From: Glaciecola sp965660625
GTDB lineage: Bacteria; Pseudomonadota; Gammaproteobacteria; Enterobacterales; Alteromonadaceae
Assembly: GCA_965660625.1 (NCBI GenBank)
Contig: CBFIAR010000006.1
Location: 62,001-126,000, forward strand
Length of the DNA stretch: 64,000 bases
Direction: 5' to 3'
Below the pieces are notes generated by a model, which made no database searches, was not told the DNA's origin, and saw only the letters and a program-made list of their open reading frames with translations. The position numbers were made by a program, and so were the translations under genes. This document shows positions 26,661-35,458 of this stretch, piece by piece. Every line of letters begins with the position of its first letter. The stretch's first letter is position 1.

Positions 26661-28097
26661 ATGAACAACCATGCAGACTCAATGGCAGCGTTACTAGAGC
26701 AGCAAAAACAGGCGCATACACAGCATATGACGGTGAGCGCGGTTGAGAGGCGCGAGCGCATTCAACAGGTAATCAACGTAGTGGTTGAGCATCATCAGCA
26801 ATTAGTTGAGGCCATGGAGATCGATTTTGCGGGGCGTAGTCAGGGCTTTTCGGTCATGAATGATATATTGGGATCACTAGCTAGCCTTAAACACACCCGC
26901 GATAACGTATCAAATTGGTTAGAAAATCAAAGTCGTGAAGTATTCTCTCCTTATGACCAACTTGGTAGTACTGCGCGAGTTGAATATCAAGCCAAAGGCA
27001 GTATTGGTATCATTGGCACCTGGAATGCACCTTTATATACCATACTCTCGCCACTCGCATGCGCATTAGGTGCGGGCAATCGAGCCATATTAAAACCTTC
27101 AGAAGTGGCGCCTAAAACCGCAGCTGTTGTGCAACGCCTTTTCCAACAGTATATTGACCCCTTAGTGGTCGCAGTGGTTACCGGGGGGGCAGACGTGGGT
27201 GCTCAATTTAGTCACTTACCATTTGATCACTTAGTGTTTACTGGCAGCACAACGGTGGGCAAAAAGATAATGCGAGCAGCCGCGGATAACTTAGTACCAG
27301 TTACCTTAGAACTGGGTGGTAAATCACCAGTCATCGTCAGTGTAAGTTGTGATTTAGCTGAAACCTGTAAACGTCTGGCGCTTGCAAAGAGTAACAATGG
27401 TGGGCAGGTATGCGTTAGTCCAGATATTATTTATGTACCGACAAATAATTTACACGAAGCGGCTGACTTGTTACTGGAAAACTTCCGTCGCTTTTATCCA
27501 GATGTTAGCAATAACGCTGATATTGTACCTATGGTCAACGCTGCTCATTGTAAACGAGTCGTAGATTTAGTCGAACAGGCTCGAGCATTAGGATGCGAAG
27601 TGCGCAGCAGCCATAAATTAGAAAATTTATCGGCAGTCATTGATGAAGATAAAAGATTGCCTCTGCAATTAGTGATATCGCCGCACAAAGACGCTCGCAT
27701 TATGCATGAAGAAATATTTGGTCCGGTTGCCGTTCTGCTCCCTTACGATGACATGCGCGACGTCATCGCAGATATCAACCAGCGTGAAAAACCCCTAGCG
27801 CTATATTATTTTGGTGAAGATCAAACTGAACTTGACAATGTACTGGCACATACCAGCTCAGGGGGAGTGGCTATAAATGATTGTTTACTGCACGCCGCTG
27901 TGCACGACGCACCGTTTGGTGGGATTGGTGCATCAGGGATGGGGCATTATCATGGTCGTGAAGGCTTCTTAGCCTTTAGTCATCAACGAACTGTTTTTGT
28001 CGCACCTCAACATGATCCTCGAGGCGAGTGGGGATTATTGCCGCCGCATCACGATCAATTTAAAGCGATGATGCTTGCACAGGTTACTGCAGACTAG
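26661..28097 (+). CDS. Coniferyl-aldehyde-dehydrogenase-like aldehyde dehydrogenase
   Basis: NAD(P)-dependent aldehyde dehydrogenase of 478 residues. Visible are the cofactor motif FTGSTTVGKKI, the glutamate motif LELGGKSP and the cysteine segment NNGGQVCVSPD; the substrate-site pattern APFGGIGASGMGHYHG is of the coniferyl aldehyde / class 3 type. Side-chain cleavage by the Ltp2-like aldolase would release a steroid aldehyde, so oxidation of that aldehyde to the acid is a reasonable inference, as for steroid aldehyde dehydrogenase in bile-acid degraders. It stands alone between the operator region and a bidirectional terminator. Confidence 0.85.
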   Translation: MNNHADSMAALLEQQKQAHTQHMTVSAVERRERIQQVINVVVEHHQQLVEAMEIDFAGRSQGFSVMNDILGSLASLKHTRDNVSNWLENQSREVFSPYDQLGSTARVEYQAKGSIGIIGTWNAPLYTILSPLACALGAGNRAILKPSEVAPKTAAVVQRLFQQYIDPLVVAVVTGGADVGAQFSHLPFDHLVFTGSTTVGKKIMRAAADNLVPVTLELGGKSPVIVSVSCDLAETCKRLALAKSNNGGQVCVSPDIIYVPTNNLHEAADLLLENFRRFYPDVSNNADIVPMVNAAHCKRVVDLVEQARALGCEVRSSHKLENLSAVIDEDKRLPLQLVISPHKDARIMHEEIFGPVAVLLPYDDMRDVIADINQREKPLALYYFGEDQTELDNVLAHTSSGGVAINDCLLHAAVHDAPFGGIGASGMGHYHGREGFLAFSHQRTVFVAPQHDPRGEWGLLPPHHDQFKAMMLAQVTAD

Positions 28098-28128
28098 TAT
28101 TTCTGAGTGTGCAGATTAGTGCAATGCG

Positions 28129-28165
28129 GATAAAAAAATGCAGCTATAGAGCTGCATTTTTTATC
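28129..28165. terminator. Bidirectional rho-independent terminator
   Basis: AAAAAAATGCAGCT-ATAG-AGCTGCATTTTTT: 7-bp GC-containing stem flanked by A and T runs, so it can end both the aldehyde dehydrogenase transcript and the convergent kshA transcript. Confidence 0.9.
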
Positions 28166-28181
28166 TCGGTAAAGGTTCACA

Positions 28182-29276
28182 TTAATCTTGACTATATGCC
28201 ACTGTGCCTTTAGGAATATAAACACCATTCACTTTAGACTGAAACTCTTCTTTACGTACTCTTGGGTTATAGAATTGCTTATACCAAATACGCGCTTTCA
28301 TGAATGGACCATCGCTTGGTAAAAATAAGCCATTCAGGCACGGTGCCTTGTTCATCCAGACTTGGAAGTCTTGCATAAATGCTGCTTTGCTTGCATCTTG
28401 AAATTGGCGAGCCGCGATACCGTCTTCTACGGTTGATACCTTGTGACCACCAGGTGACTTGACCAACACAGCATGCCAAACTCGGATAGAACCGTCCTCT
28501 ACAGGTGTGTGCGTTATCATCAAATAGGATTCGTAATAACCAGTGAGGTGCGAAATGAGAACACCAGGACCGTGATAGGTGGTCACTGTATGTAGAACCG
28601 GACTCTCACCATCTTCACCGACTAAAGTACGATGTGGGCCACATTGGCGCTGTATGGCTAAATGCGCGTCAAATTCGTTTTCGTATCGTTCAACCGTTGA
28701 GCCGTGAATAGGGCTTAAATGTCCATAATCGCAAATATTATCAATGACTTCTTGTGGATGCTGCTCTAGCATACCTAAATCGTCAAAGCGCCATTGAACC
28801 CATGCTGTGTCGTCCCACTGAGGCAAGCTGGGGTGGTCCCATTCAGGTTCGCCATTCTCTGGGTCATGCCAAATCCAAATGGCCCCCATACTCTCTGCTA
28901 CTGGCCAAGCTTTGATGCAGGCCGTTTTTGGAATAGGACCATCGTGATAAGGAATATCGTCACACTGACCATCAGGACCAAATCGCCATGCGTGGTAAGG
29001 ACAACGAATGCTATCACCTTCTATATTAGTGCCACCACCATCAATGATCACATAAGAGGTATCATTGTCAGCTGCAAGGTGGGTTTTCATATGAGGGCAA
29101 TATGCATCCAGTAGCACCACTCTGCCTGTCGCTCTGCCGCGATAGAGGGCAAAATCGCGTCCGAAAAAACGCACCGCTACAGGTTTGTGCGTATTGATTT
29201 CTTCCGCAGTAGCGATCATAAACCACCCCCTTGGAAATGTGTAATCGCCGAGGCGATAGTCTTGTGCAGTTGCCAT
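28182..29276 (-). CDS. kshA: Rieske oxygenase, 3-ketosteroid 9-alpha-hydroxylase oxygenase type
   Basis: Rieske non-heme iron oxygenase of 364 residues. The [2Fe-2S] ligands are Cys60, His62, Cys92 and His95 (CPHM ... CPYHAWRFGPDG). The mononuclear iron motif is N180..D183..H186....H191. The spacing between the two Rieske halves is 29 residues, longer than the roughly 16 of actinobacterial KshA. 9-alpha-hydroxylation together with delta-1 dehydrogenation opens ring B. No KshB reductase is seen nearby, so electrons must come from elsewhere. An AGGAG site lies upstream, and the MFS gene precedes it by 37 bp on the same strand. Confidence 0.78.
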   Translation of the reverse strand: MATAQDYRLGDYTFPRGWFMIATAEEINTHKPVAVRFFGRDFALYRGRATGRVVLLDAYCPHMKTHLAADNDTSYVIIDGGGTNIEGDSIRCPYHAWRFGPDGQCDDIPYHDGPIPKTACIKAWPVAESMGAIWIWHDPENGEPEWDHPSLPQWDDTAWVQWRFDDLGMLEQHPQEVIDNICDYGHLSPIHGSTVERYENEFDAHLAIQRQCGPHRTLVGEDGESPVLHTVTTYHGPGVLISHLTGYYESYLMITHTPVEDGSIRVWHAVLVKSPGGHKVSTVEDGIAARQFQDASKAAFMQDFQVWMNKAPCLNGLFLPSDGPFMKARIWYKQFYNPRVRKEEFQSKVNGVYIPKGTVAYSQD

Positions 29277-29313
29277 ATTAGGACTCCTGTTATATCAGTA
29301 TAGGTAAATTTGC

Positions 29314-30684
29314 TCAGTTACGTGCAGCATTGCTGCGTTCTTCGTCTGTTGCTTTGTTCGCAGTTACGACCATTTCTGCCATGTGTTTATGGTAAGGCGC
29401 TATTGCCCGATAGTATAAAAATGCGCATCCTATCAACATTAACAGCATTATTAAGATGGCATATTGCAGGCCTTCACCGGCGTCAGCCACAGATAAAAGA
29501 TCGCTTAAACTGCCCGTCAGCAGTGGGCCAATACCTGCACCAAATAAGGTTAAAAATAGCGCTAGTACTGCGACACTGGTTGCGCGCTGTTTACTGTTGA
29601 CTAAATTACTGACAGCGGCAAATGACAAGGTTGGCCACCAACTATTAAAAAAGCTAAATCCAGCGGCAAATACAATGGCGTGAGGGATCTTGATACTACC
29701 TAATTGCCAAACTGCATCAGCGGACCAAAACAGAAAACCACAGCCGAAAGGAATACTAATTAATACGCCAATCATGGGCATACGCAGTTGCCAGCGGGTA
29801 TCTTTCCGGCAAAGTTTGTCACAATAAAAGCCACTGAATATCGAACCTGCCGCTGCAAAAATGCCACTTGCCAAACCAAACGACAAACCTGCATGAGCGA
29901 GCGTCATATCAAAATTTCGTACCATGAACGTAGGAGCCCAAATACCGTAGCCATAGCCGACCATACCAGCCATCGCTGTTCCCATACAAATCAGTAAAAA
30001 ACCTCTAATTTTCATAATATCGCGAAGGTCGTTTAAAAATTTTCCTTGCGGCTGTAGTCTGACTTTTTTTTCCGCTTCGGTGTCAAAAATTCCCATGCCG
30101 GGATCTCGACCAAACAGGTAGAGTAGTGCTGCAATTACGATACCGGGCGCACCAAAACATATAAATACAGCTCTCCAGCCAAATTCTTGTGCAATCCAGC
30201 CGCCTAACGCCAGTGCTGCTAAGAGTCCAATATGCGGCCCGAGCATATACAAACTAATAGCAAAAGAGCGCTTGTGGGGAGGATACAAGTCAGACACCAT
30301 CGAAATGGAAGGTGAAGTACCGCCAGCTTCACCAATAGCCACCGTCATTCTAAATAACACAAACTGCCAAAATTGTGTGACCATGCCACTGGCCATAGTC
30401 GCAAGACTCCAAAGACCACAGCACACAGCAACAATGTTCCTGCGGTTGACACCACTGTCGGCTAAACGACTTAACGGAAAACTAAAAAGTGAATATAAAA
30501 CAGCAAAAGCCAAGCCGCTTACGGCTCCCATTACAGTATCTGAAACACCAAATTCTTGTTTTATGGGTTCTATTACAATCGCAATTAAATTGCGGTCGAT
30601 ATATGAGAAAACATAAATTACAGCCAACAAGAACAAAGTAACACGAGTTCTTGCTGGGCTTAATTGGGTTTGATTGGGTAGCAT
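29314..30684 (-). CDS. MFS transporter, spinster-like
   Basis: Major facilitator protein of 456 residues with about 12 transmembrane segments. Near the N-terminus it shows YVFSYIDRNLIAI and IEPIKQEFGVSD, and in the first loop PLSRLADSGVNRR, as in spinster-type carriers linked to aromatic and steroid use. It starts after AAGGAAA and shares an operon with the kshA-type gene. The divergent upstream region carries candidate operator site 4. Steroid or bile-acid uptake is inferred from position only. Confidence 0.84.
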   Translation of the reverse strand: MLPNQTQLSPARTRVTLFLLAVIYVFSYIDRNLIAIVIEPIKQEFGVSDTVMGAVSGLAFAVLYSLFSFPLSRLADSGVNRRNIVAVCCGLWSLATMASGMVTQFWQFVLFRMTVAIGEAGGTSPSISMVSDLYPPHKRSFAISLYMLGPHIGLLAALALGGWIAQEFGWRAVFICFGAPGIVIAALLYLFGRDPGMGIFDTEAEKKVRLQPQGKFLNDLRDIMKIRGFLLICMGTAMAGMVGYGYGIWAPTFMVRNFDMTLAHAGLSFGLASGIFAAAGSIFSGFYCDKLCRKDTRWQLRMPMIGVLISIPFGCGFLFWSADAVWQLGSIKIPHAIVFAAGFSFFNSWWPTLSFAAVSNLVNSKQRATSVAVLALFLTLFGAGIGPLLTGSLSDLLSVADAGEGLQYAILIMLLMLIGCAFLYYRAIAPYHKHMAEMVVTANKATDEERSNAARN

Positions 30685-30741
30685 CTACCGCATTTCCTTT
30701 TACAATATTTTCACACAACTTTAACGACACTAAGAATTTCA

Positions 30742-30761
30742 GCATCGTCCTTTTGGACGTA
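30742..30761 (-). promoter_or_regulatory. Candidate steroid-regulon operator, site 4 (MFS-kshA / MBL-ligase-kstD)
   Basis: On the minus strand this reads TACGTCCAAAAGGACGATGC; the arms TACGTCC / GGACGATG are strongly symmetric. It lies in the 154-bp divergent region, 58 bp before the MFS start and 78 bp before the MBL gene. A further half-site TTGACGATAA (minus strand) follows near 30765-30776. Confidence 0.64.
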
Positions 30762-30838
30762 TTACATTATCGTCAAATGTTTTCTTATTGGTGATAGGGA
30801 TAAATCGGTCAGTAAGCCATCTTTTTACAGGAACTTCA

Positions 30839-31942
30839 ATGAAATCTCAGCTTGCTAGCACAGAGCTAACAGACCATGATCGCAACAGCGCCTTGGCGTA
30901 CCCCATTCCAGCGCCAAATGCTGATGGTTCGGCGGTTGAAATAGCCCCTGGCATACTGTGGTTGCGCATGCCAATGCCCATGGCCTTAGATCATATTAAT
31001 TTATACTTACTCGAAGATGACGATGGCTGGTACATAGTAGATACCGGTTTAAATACTGAGAAAACACAAGAACTTTGGAAGGCTGTAACCACTACTTATT
31101 GTAAAACCAAACCAATAAAAGCGGTTATTTGTACACATTTTCACTATGACCACAGTAGTTTAGCCTCTTGGCTAATGCAGACTTTTGATGTTCCGTTGTA
31201 TATGACATACGGCGAATTTTATACTCTCTCTGCTAACAGCAGAGGCTTGTTAAGCCTAGGTAATAGCAATCAGCTCGCGTTTTATGAAAAAGCTGGCGTG
31301 CCACGAGATAAGGTTGAGGCAATATTTGATGCATGTCGACAAGACCCTTTTATCGAAAACTGCCCACCGTCATTTAAACGTCTGCGCAGTGGGGACGTGC
31401 TAACAATAGGAAACCGTCGTTGGCAAATTATGATTGGTGAGGGGCATTCACCAGAGCATGCGTGCTTGTATTGCGAAGAAGAGAGATTGTTGTTGGCAGG
31501 AGACCAATTACTACCGCACATAAGCTCCAATATTCTAGTGAATGAGCTAGAACCTCAAGGGCAGCAACTCGAAGCTTGGTTTCGGTCGTTAAGACACTTA
31601 CAATCACTGCATCCTGCAACGCTTGTGTTACCAGCCCATGGTCCTGTGTTTAGGCATATGCATGTTAGAGCACAACAGTTAATTGAACATCATTTAGAAA
31701 CCTTAGAGCGCCTGAAAAGCTTCGCATATAAAATGCCACATTTTACTGCCTTTGAGGCGATGAAGGAGCTGTTTAATCGTAAACTTTCCCCCATTAATAC
31801 ACTAATGGCCTTGGGTGAAACTTTGGCTCACCTGAATTGGCTTGAGAGCAATGATGACCTTGTATGCTGTCGAAAAAACGAGTCAGGTATTAATACTTAT
31901 TTGATCGCAGCAACAGTTAAACAAGACAGGAAAACCTTATGA
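30839..31942 (+). CDS. Metallo-beta-lactamase-fold hydrolase
   Basis: MBL-fold protein of 367 residues from ATG 30839 (AGGA 8 nt upstream). The zinc motif is THFHYDHSS, a second histidine lies in GEGHSPEHA, the aspartate in LLAGDQLLPH and the last histidine in LPAHGPVF. The C-terminal 90 residues look like the winged-helix tail of LACTB2-like hydrolases. The function is unknown. Its gene overlaps a CoA ligase gene (ATGA) and leads an operon containing kstD, so a thioesterase, lactonase or C-C hydrolase role in the steroid route is possible. Confidence 0.78.
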   Translation: MKSQLASTELTDHDRNSALAYPIPAPNADGSAVEIAPGILWLRMPMPMALDHINLYLLEDDDGWYIVDTGLNTEKTQELWKAVTTTYCKTKPIKAVICTHFHYDHSSLASWLMQTFDVPLYMTYGEFYTLSANSRGLLSLGNSNQLAFYEKAGVPRDKVEAIFDACRQDPFIENCPPSFKRLRSGDVLTIGNRRWQIMIGEGHSPEHACLYCEEERLLLAGDQLLPHISSNILVNELEPQGQQLEAWFRSLRHLQSLHPATLVLPAHGPVFRHMHVRAQQLIEHHLETLERLKSFAYKMPHFTAFEAMKELFNRKLSPINTLMALGETLAHLNWLESNDDLVCCRKNESGINTYLIAATVKQDRKTL

Positions 31943-33633
31943 ATTTACTTGATACACTTGAAAGTGCTAAGTCTCAACTATTGGGGCCCGGTGCACCTTT
32001 TGAAATTAAGACTAAAAAGGTCAATGGCCAGACATTCAAGGTGTACGCTAATGCCCCATTAAATTTAGCCCAAGTTATCAATGACTCGCGCCGCACAGAC
32101 GAACAAAATTTTTTGGTGTATCAAACCCAACGTTGGAGTTACAAAACCTTTTTTGAGCATGTTGACAACCTGGCAACTTGGATGCATCAGAGTGGTATCG
32201 TTAAAGGTGATTGCGTCGCTATTGCTATGCGTAATAGACCTGAATGGGTGATTGCTTTTTGCGCGACGGCATTGATTGGTGCGGTACCTGTTCCTTTGAA
32301 CAGTTTTGGCGTTGCGCAAGAACTCTGCGACGCGTTATCTAGCACGCAGCCGAAACTGCTGATTTGTGACGGTTCCCGATGGTCGAGAATTAATCAAAGT
32401 AAAAATTGGTCGGGTGATGCACTGGTGATTAACGATACTGAACTGGATTTATTGTCGTTTGCAAACGTCACCGAGTTCGATGTTGCCTTGAATAGCCCAA
32501 GTATAAACTTGGTATTTCCTCAAATTGAAGAGACTGACACAGCCTTAATACTCTTTACATCAGGCGCAACAAACAAAGCAAAAGCAGTGGTGTCGAGCCA
32601 CCTAGCGGTATGCCAGGCACTTTTTAATATTGATTTTATTAGCGCAATATCAGCGATGACCTCGCCACAAGCGCTTGCGCGTATTATGGCTAAAAAGTTG
32701 ATTCCCACACTCTTAACTGCGGTGCCTTTGTTCCACGTCAGCGGTTTGCATGCGCAATTACTGACTGCTTTGCGCGGTGGACGTCGCTTGGTGTTTACGC
32801 ATAAGTGGGATGCACTCGAGGCGCTCGAATTGATTAAAAACGAGCGAGTTACCCAATTCAACGGTGCTCCATCGATGGTGATGCAACTGCTCCGCGAGCC
32901 AGAGTTTAATAGCCCAGGCATAATGGAAACCTTTGCTGGACTTGGTTTTGGCGGTTCAGGTTTATCGTCAAGTTTAGTTGAAACGGCATTATCTACCTTA
33001 AACGAGCATATGATTGGTATTGGCTTTGGTATGACTGAAACCAACGGTGTGGGTGCTGCAGTGTCCGGTAATCTATTTACTTTTAAACCGAAAAGTTCTG
33101 GTTTGATATCGCCCATTATGGATGTGCGTATTTGTTCTCCAGAAGGCGATGCATTGCCAGTCAATGAAGTAGGTGAAGTCTGCATGCGCGGTGTTAGCAT
33201 CATGCAGCACTATTTAGGTAATCCATCAGCGACGCAAGAAGCCATCCGTCAAGGATGGTTGCAAAGTGGTGATATAGGTTACCTCGATGAGGATGGCTTC
33301 TTATTTATCGTTGACCGAATTAAAGATGTGATCATTCGTTCTGGAGAAAACATTTCTGCTGCTGAAGTAGAGTCTTGTTTACTTGAGCATCCACATGTAG
33401 ATGAAGCGGCAGTATTTGGTATACCCGACGCTGAAACAGGGGAAGCGGTTGTCGCAGTTATTTTTCCCTTTACAGGTGAAACAATTGATCAAGATGCATT
33501 GTTGGAGCATTTAGCACATCGATTAGCTAAGTATAAAGTGCCGACAAAAATTCATATTTCAGCTAACAGATTACCACGTAATCCAGCAGGTAAGCTTTTG
33601 AGAAACGAGATCAAAAACGCGATTTATTCATGA
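31939..33633 (+). CDS. Acyl-CoA ligase with altered ATP-binding loop
   Basis: Adenylate-forming acyl-CoA synthetase family, 564 residues. The later motifs are intact: GFGMTETNG, LQSGDIGYLDEDG, VDRIKDVIIRSGENI and the C-terminal lysine in NPAGKLLRNE. The early phosphate loop reads LFTSGATNKAKAVVSSH in place of the usual TSGTTGxPKG, with changes at three normally fixed positions. It may still adenylate, or it may have reduced activity. It is preceded by an AGGA site and overlaps the MBL gene by 4 bp. The substrate is probably a steroid-derived acid. Confidence 0.8.
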   Translation: MNLLDTLESAKSQLLGPGAPFEIKTKKVNGQTFKVYANAPLNLAQVINDSRRTDEQNFLVYQTQRWSYKTFFEHVDNLATWMHQSGIVKGDCVAIAMRNRPEWVIAFCATALIGAVPVPLNSFGVAQELCDALSSTQPKLLICDGSRWSRINQSKNWSGDALVINDTELDLLSFANVTEFDVALNSPSINLVFPQIEETDTALILFTSGATNKAKAVVSSHLAVCQALFNIDFISAISAMTSPQALARIMAKKLIPTLLTAVPLFHVSGLHAQLLTALRGGRRLVFTHKWDALEALELIKNERVTQFNGAPSMVMQLLREPEFNSPGIMETFAGLGFGGSGLSSSLVETALSTLNEHMIGIGFGMTETNGVGAAVSGNLFTFKPKSSGLISPIMDVRICSPEGDALPVNEVGEVCMRGVSIMQHYLGNPSATQEAIRQGWLQSGDIGYLDEDGFLFIVDRIKDVIIRSGENISAAEVESCLLEHPHVDEAAVFGIPDAETGEAVVAVIFPFTGETIDQDALLEHLAHRLAKYKVPTKIHISANRLPRNPAGKLLRNEIKNAIYS

Positions 33634-33736
33634 GAGTTTGATGACGCGTCACAATGCGCGGATAGCGAAATTAACGAGCTAATACAGACAGAAAGTGCAT
33701 AGCAAAGCATTAACACGGTTGAAGAGGATAGGGTAC

Positions 33737-35458
33737 ATGAGCACTAGCAATGATGATGAAAAGCAATACGATGTGATTATCGTGGGTTCAGGAGCCGGAG
33801 CGATGACTTCTGCTATTTTTGCTGCCGATCAAGGTAATTCTGTACTTATTGTGGAAAAAAGCGATAAGTATGGCGGTACTTCGGCAATTTCTGGTGGCGG
33901 AATTTGGATACCTAATAACGATGAATTTAAAGCGCTAGGTGGCAAAGATAGCTACGAATCTGCATTAGCCTACATCACTGCAGCTAGTCAAGGTAGCGTT
34001 GCAGAATCTCGTATTCGTGCGTATTTAGATAATGCACCAAAAATGTTACGAGAGTTGCAAGCCAACACGCGTGTTAGATTTGCGGTAGCTGAGAAATATC
34101 CTGATTATTATCCACACCTTGAAGGTGCATTGCCTGGCGGTCGCACTATGGATCCCGAGCTTTTTGATACCTCGGGTTTAGGCGATGAAATGGAACATCA
34201 ACAACCGGCTTCAGGCAATACGCTGCTGATGGGAAAAATGGCGTGGACAGCCCGTCAAGCACATATGGCTGTAGCTAAAGAGCGTGGTTGGATGTTAATG
34301 ATCATTGGTCTAATGCTCCGTTATAAATTTGATTTTAAACAACGTAAAAAAGGGAAAAGAGACCGTCGTGCTGGTTTAGGTGCCAGCTTGGTAGCTGCAC
34401 TTCGTCAATCAGTAGCAGACCGCAATATTCCAATGTGGCGTTCCACTGCATTTACCGATTTTGTGATGACCGACAACAAAGTCAGCGGCATCAAAGTGCA
34501 GCGTGATGGCAAAAAGCTTACCCTCATTGCGCGCCATGGGGTGATCATGGGGAGCGGTGGTTTTGAACAAAATCAAGCCTTGCGCGAAAAATACTTGCCC
34601 GCACCATCCCAACAAGCTTGGAGTGCAACTCCGAAGGGCGGTAACACCGGAGCGGCATTAGAAGCTGGGCAAAAGCTCGGTGCCGCTACTGATTTGCTTG
34701 ATTGGTGTTGGTGGACACCTACGATTAAAGTGCCGAAAGAGCCTAGTTCTCGTGGTTTATTTGCAGAGCGTTCGTTTCCTGGCGCGATTGTTGTTGATGG
34801 CTCAGGTAAACGCTTTTTTAACGAAGCTGCGCCTTACTTAGAGTTTGGCGATGCGATGTACCGCAATCATCAAAAAACAGGTAAGTCTGTGCCTGCTTGG
34901 GTTGTATTTGACGCACACTTTAGGCACGAATATGCAATGGGGCCACTAATGCCGGGCAAGATCATGCCTGACAGTCGGGCCTCTAAATCTTGGCTTGAAA
35001 CTGTCTACTGGAAAGCTGACACCCTAGATGAGCTCGCTAACAAAATTAAGATTGATGCGGCAGGTTTAGCTGCAACCGTAGAGAAAATGAATCATTATTC
35101 CAAAACTGGAGTGGATGAAGAATTTGATCGCGGTGGCAACGTATTCGATCGCTACTACGGTGACCCTAAAGTGACGCCTAATCCTTGTTTAGCACCGATC
35201 ACCAAAGGACCTTACTACGCCATGATGATTAACCCTGGTGATATTGGCACTAAAGGTGGATTACTTACCAATGAATTCGCTCAGGTGGTGCGCCCATCAG
35301 GAGAGGCTATTGAGGGGCTTTATGCGATTGGCAATACTTCATCTTCCGTCATGGGAACGAGTTATCCAGGTGCTGGTTCAACCATTGGTCCTGCTATGAC
35401 CTTTGGTTACATTGCCGCTAACCATATCACGGTCAATCGTGCCGTCGACGCGAAGTGA
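33737..35458 (+). CDS. kstD: 3-ketosteroid delta-1-dehydrogenase
   Basis: FAD flavoprotein of 573 residues from ATG 33737 (GAGGAT upstream; a GTG at 33695 adds 14 residues). The dinucleotide motif is VIIVGSGAGAMTSA, followed by GGTSAISGGGIWIPN. Catalytic positions known for delta-1-KSTD appear to be kept: Tyr124/125 in YPDYYP, and Tyr543 with Gly547 in YPGAGSTIGP. The enzyme introduces the C1-C2 double bond into ring A, needed for ring-B opening. It overlaps the FadD3-like gene by 4 bp. Confidence 0.9.
   Translation: MSTSNDDEKQYDVIIVGSGAGAMTSAIFAADQGNSVLIVEKSDKYGGTSAISGGGIWIPNNDEFKALGGKDSYESALAYITAASQGSVAESRIRAYLDNAPKMLRELQANTRVRFAVAEKYPDYYPHLEGALPGGRTMDPELFDTSGLGDEMEHQQPASGNTLLMGKMAWTARQAHMAVAKERGWMLMIIGLMLRYKFDFKQRKKGKRDRRAGLGASLVAALRQSVADRNIPMWRSTAFTDFVMTDNKVSGIKVQRDGKKLTLIARHGVIMGSGGFEQNQALREKYLPAPSQQAWSATPKGGNTGAALEAGQKLGAATDLLDWCWWTPTIKVPKEPSSRGLFAERSFPGAIVVDGSGKRFFNEAAPYLEFGDAMYRNHQKTGKSVPAWVVFDAHFRHEYAMGPLMPGKIMPDSRASKSWLETVYWKADTLDELANKIKIDAAGLAATVEKMNHYSKTGVDEEFDRGGNVFDRYYGDPKVTPNPCLAPITKGPYYAMMINPGDIGTKGGLLTNEFAQVVRPSGEAIEGLYAIGNTSSSVMGTSYPGAGSTIGPAMTFGYIAANHITVNRAVDAK

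Noticed and set aside
32520..33203. 227-codon open frame antisense to the CoA ligase
   Set aside because: The sense strand encodes a clear ligase; the antisense product has no family features.
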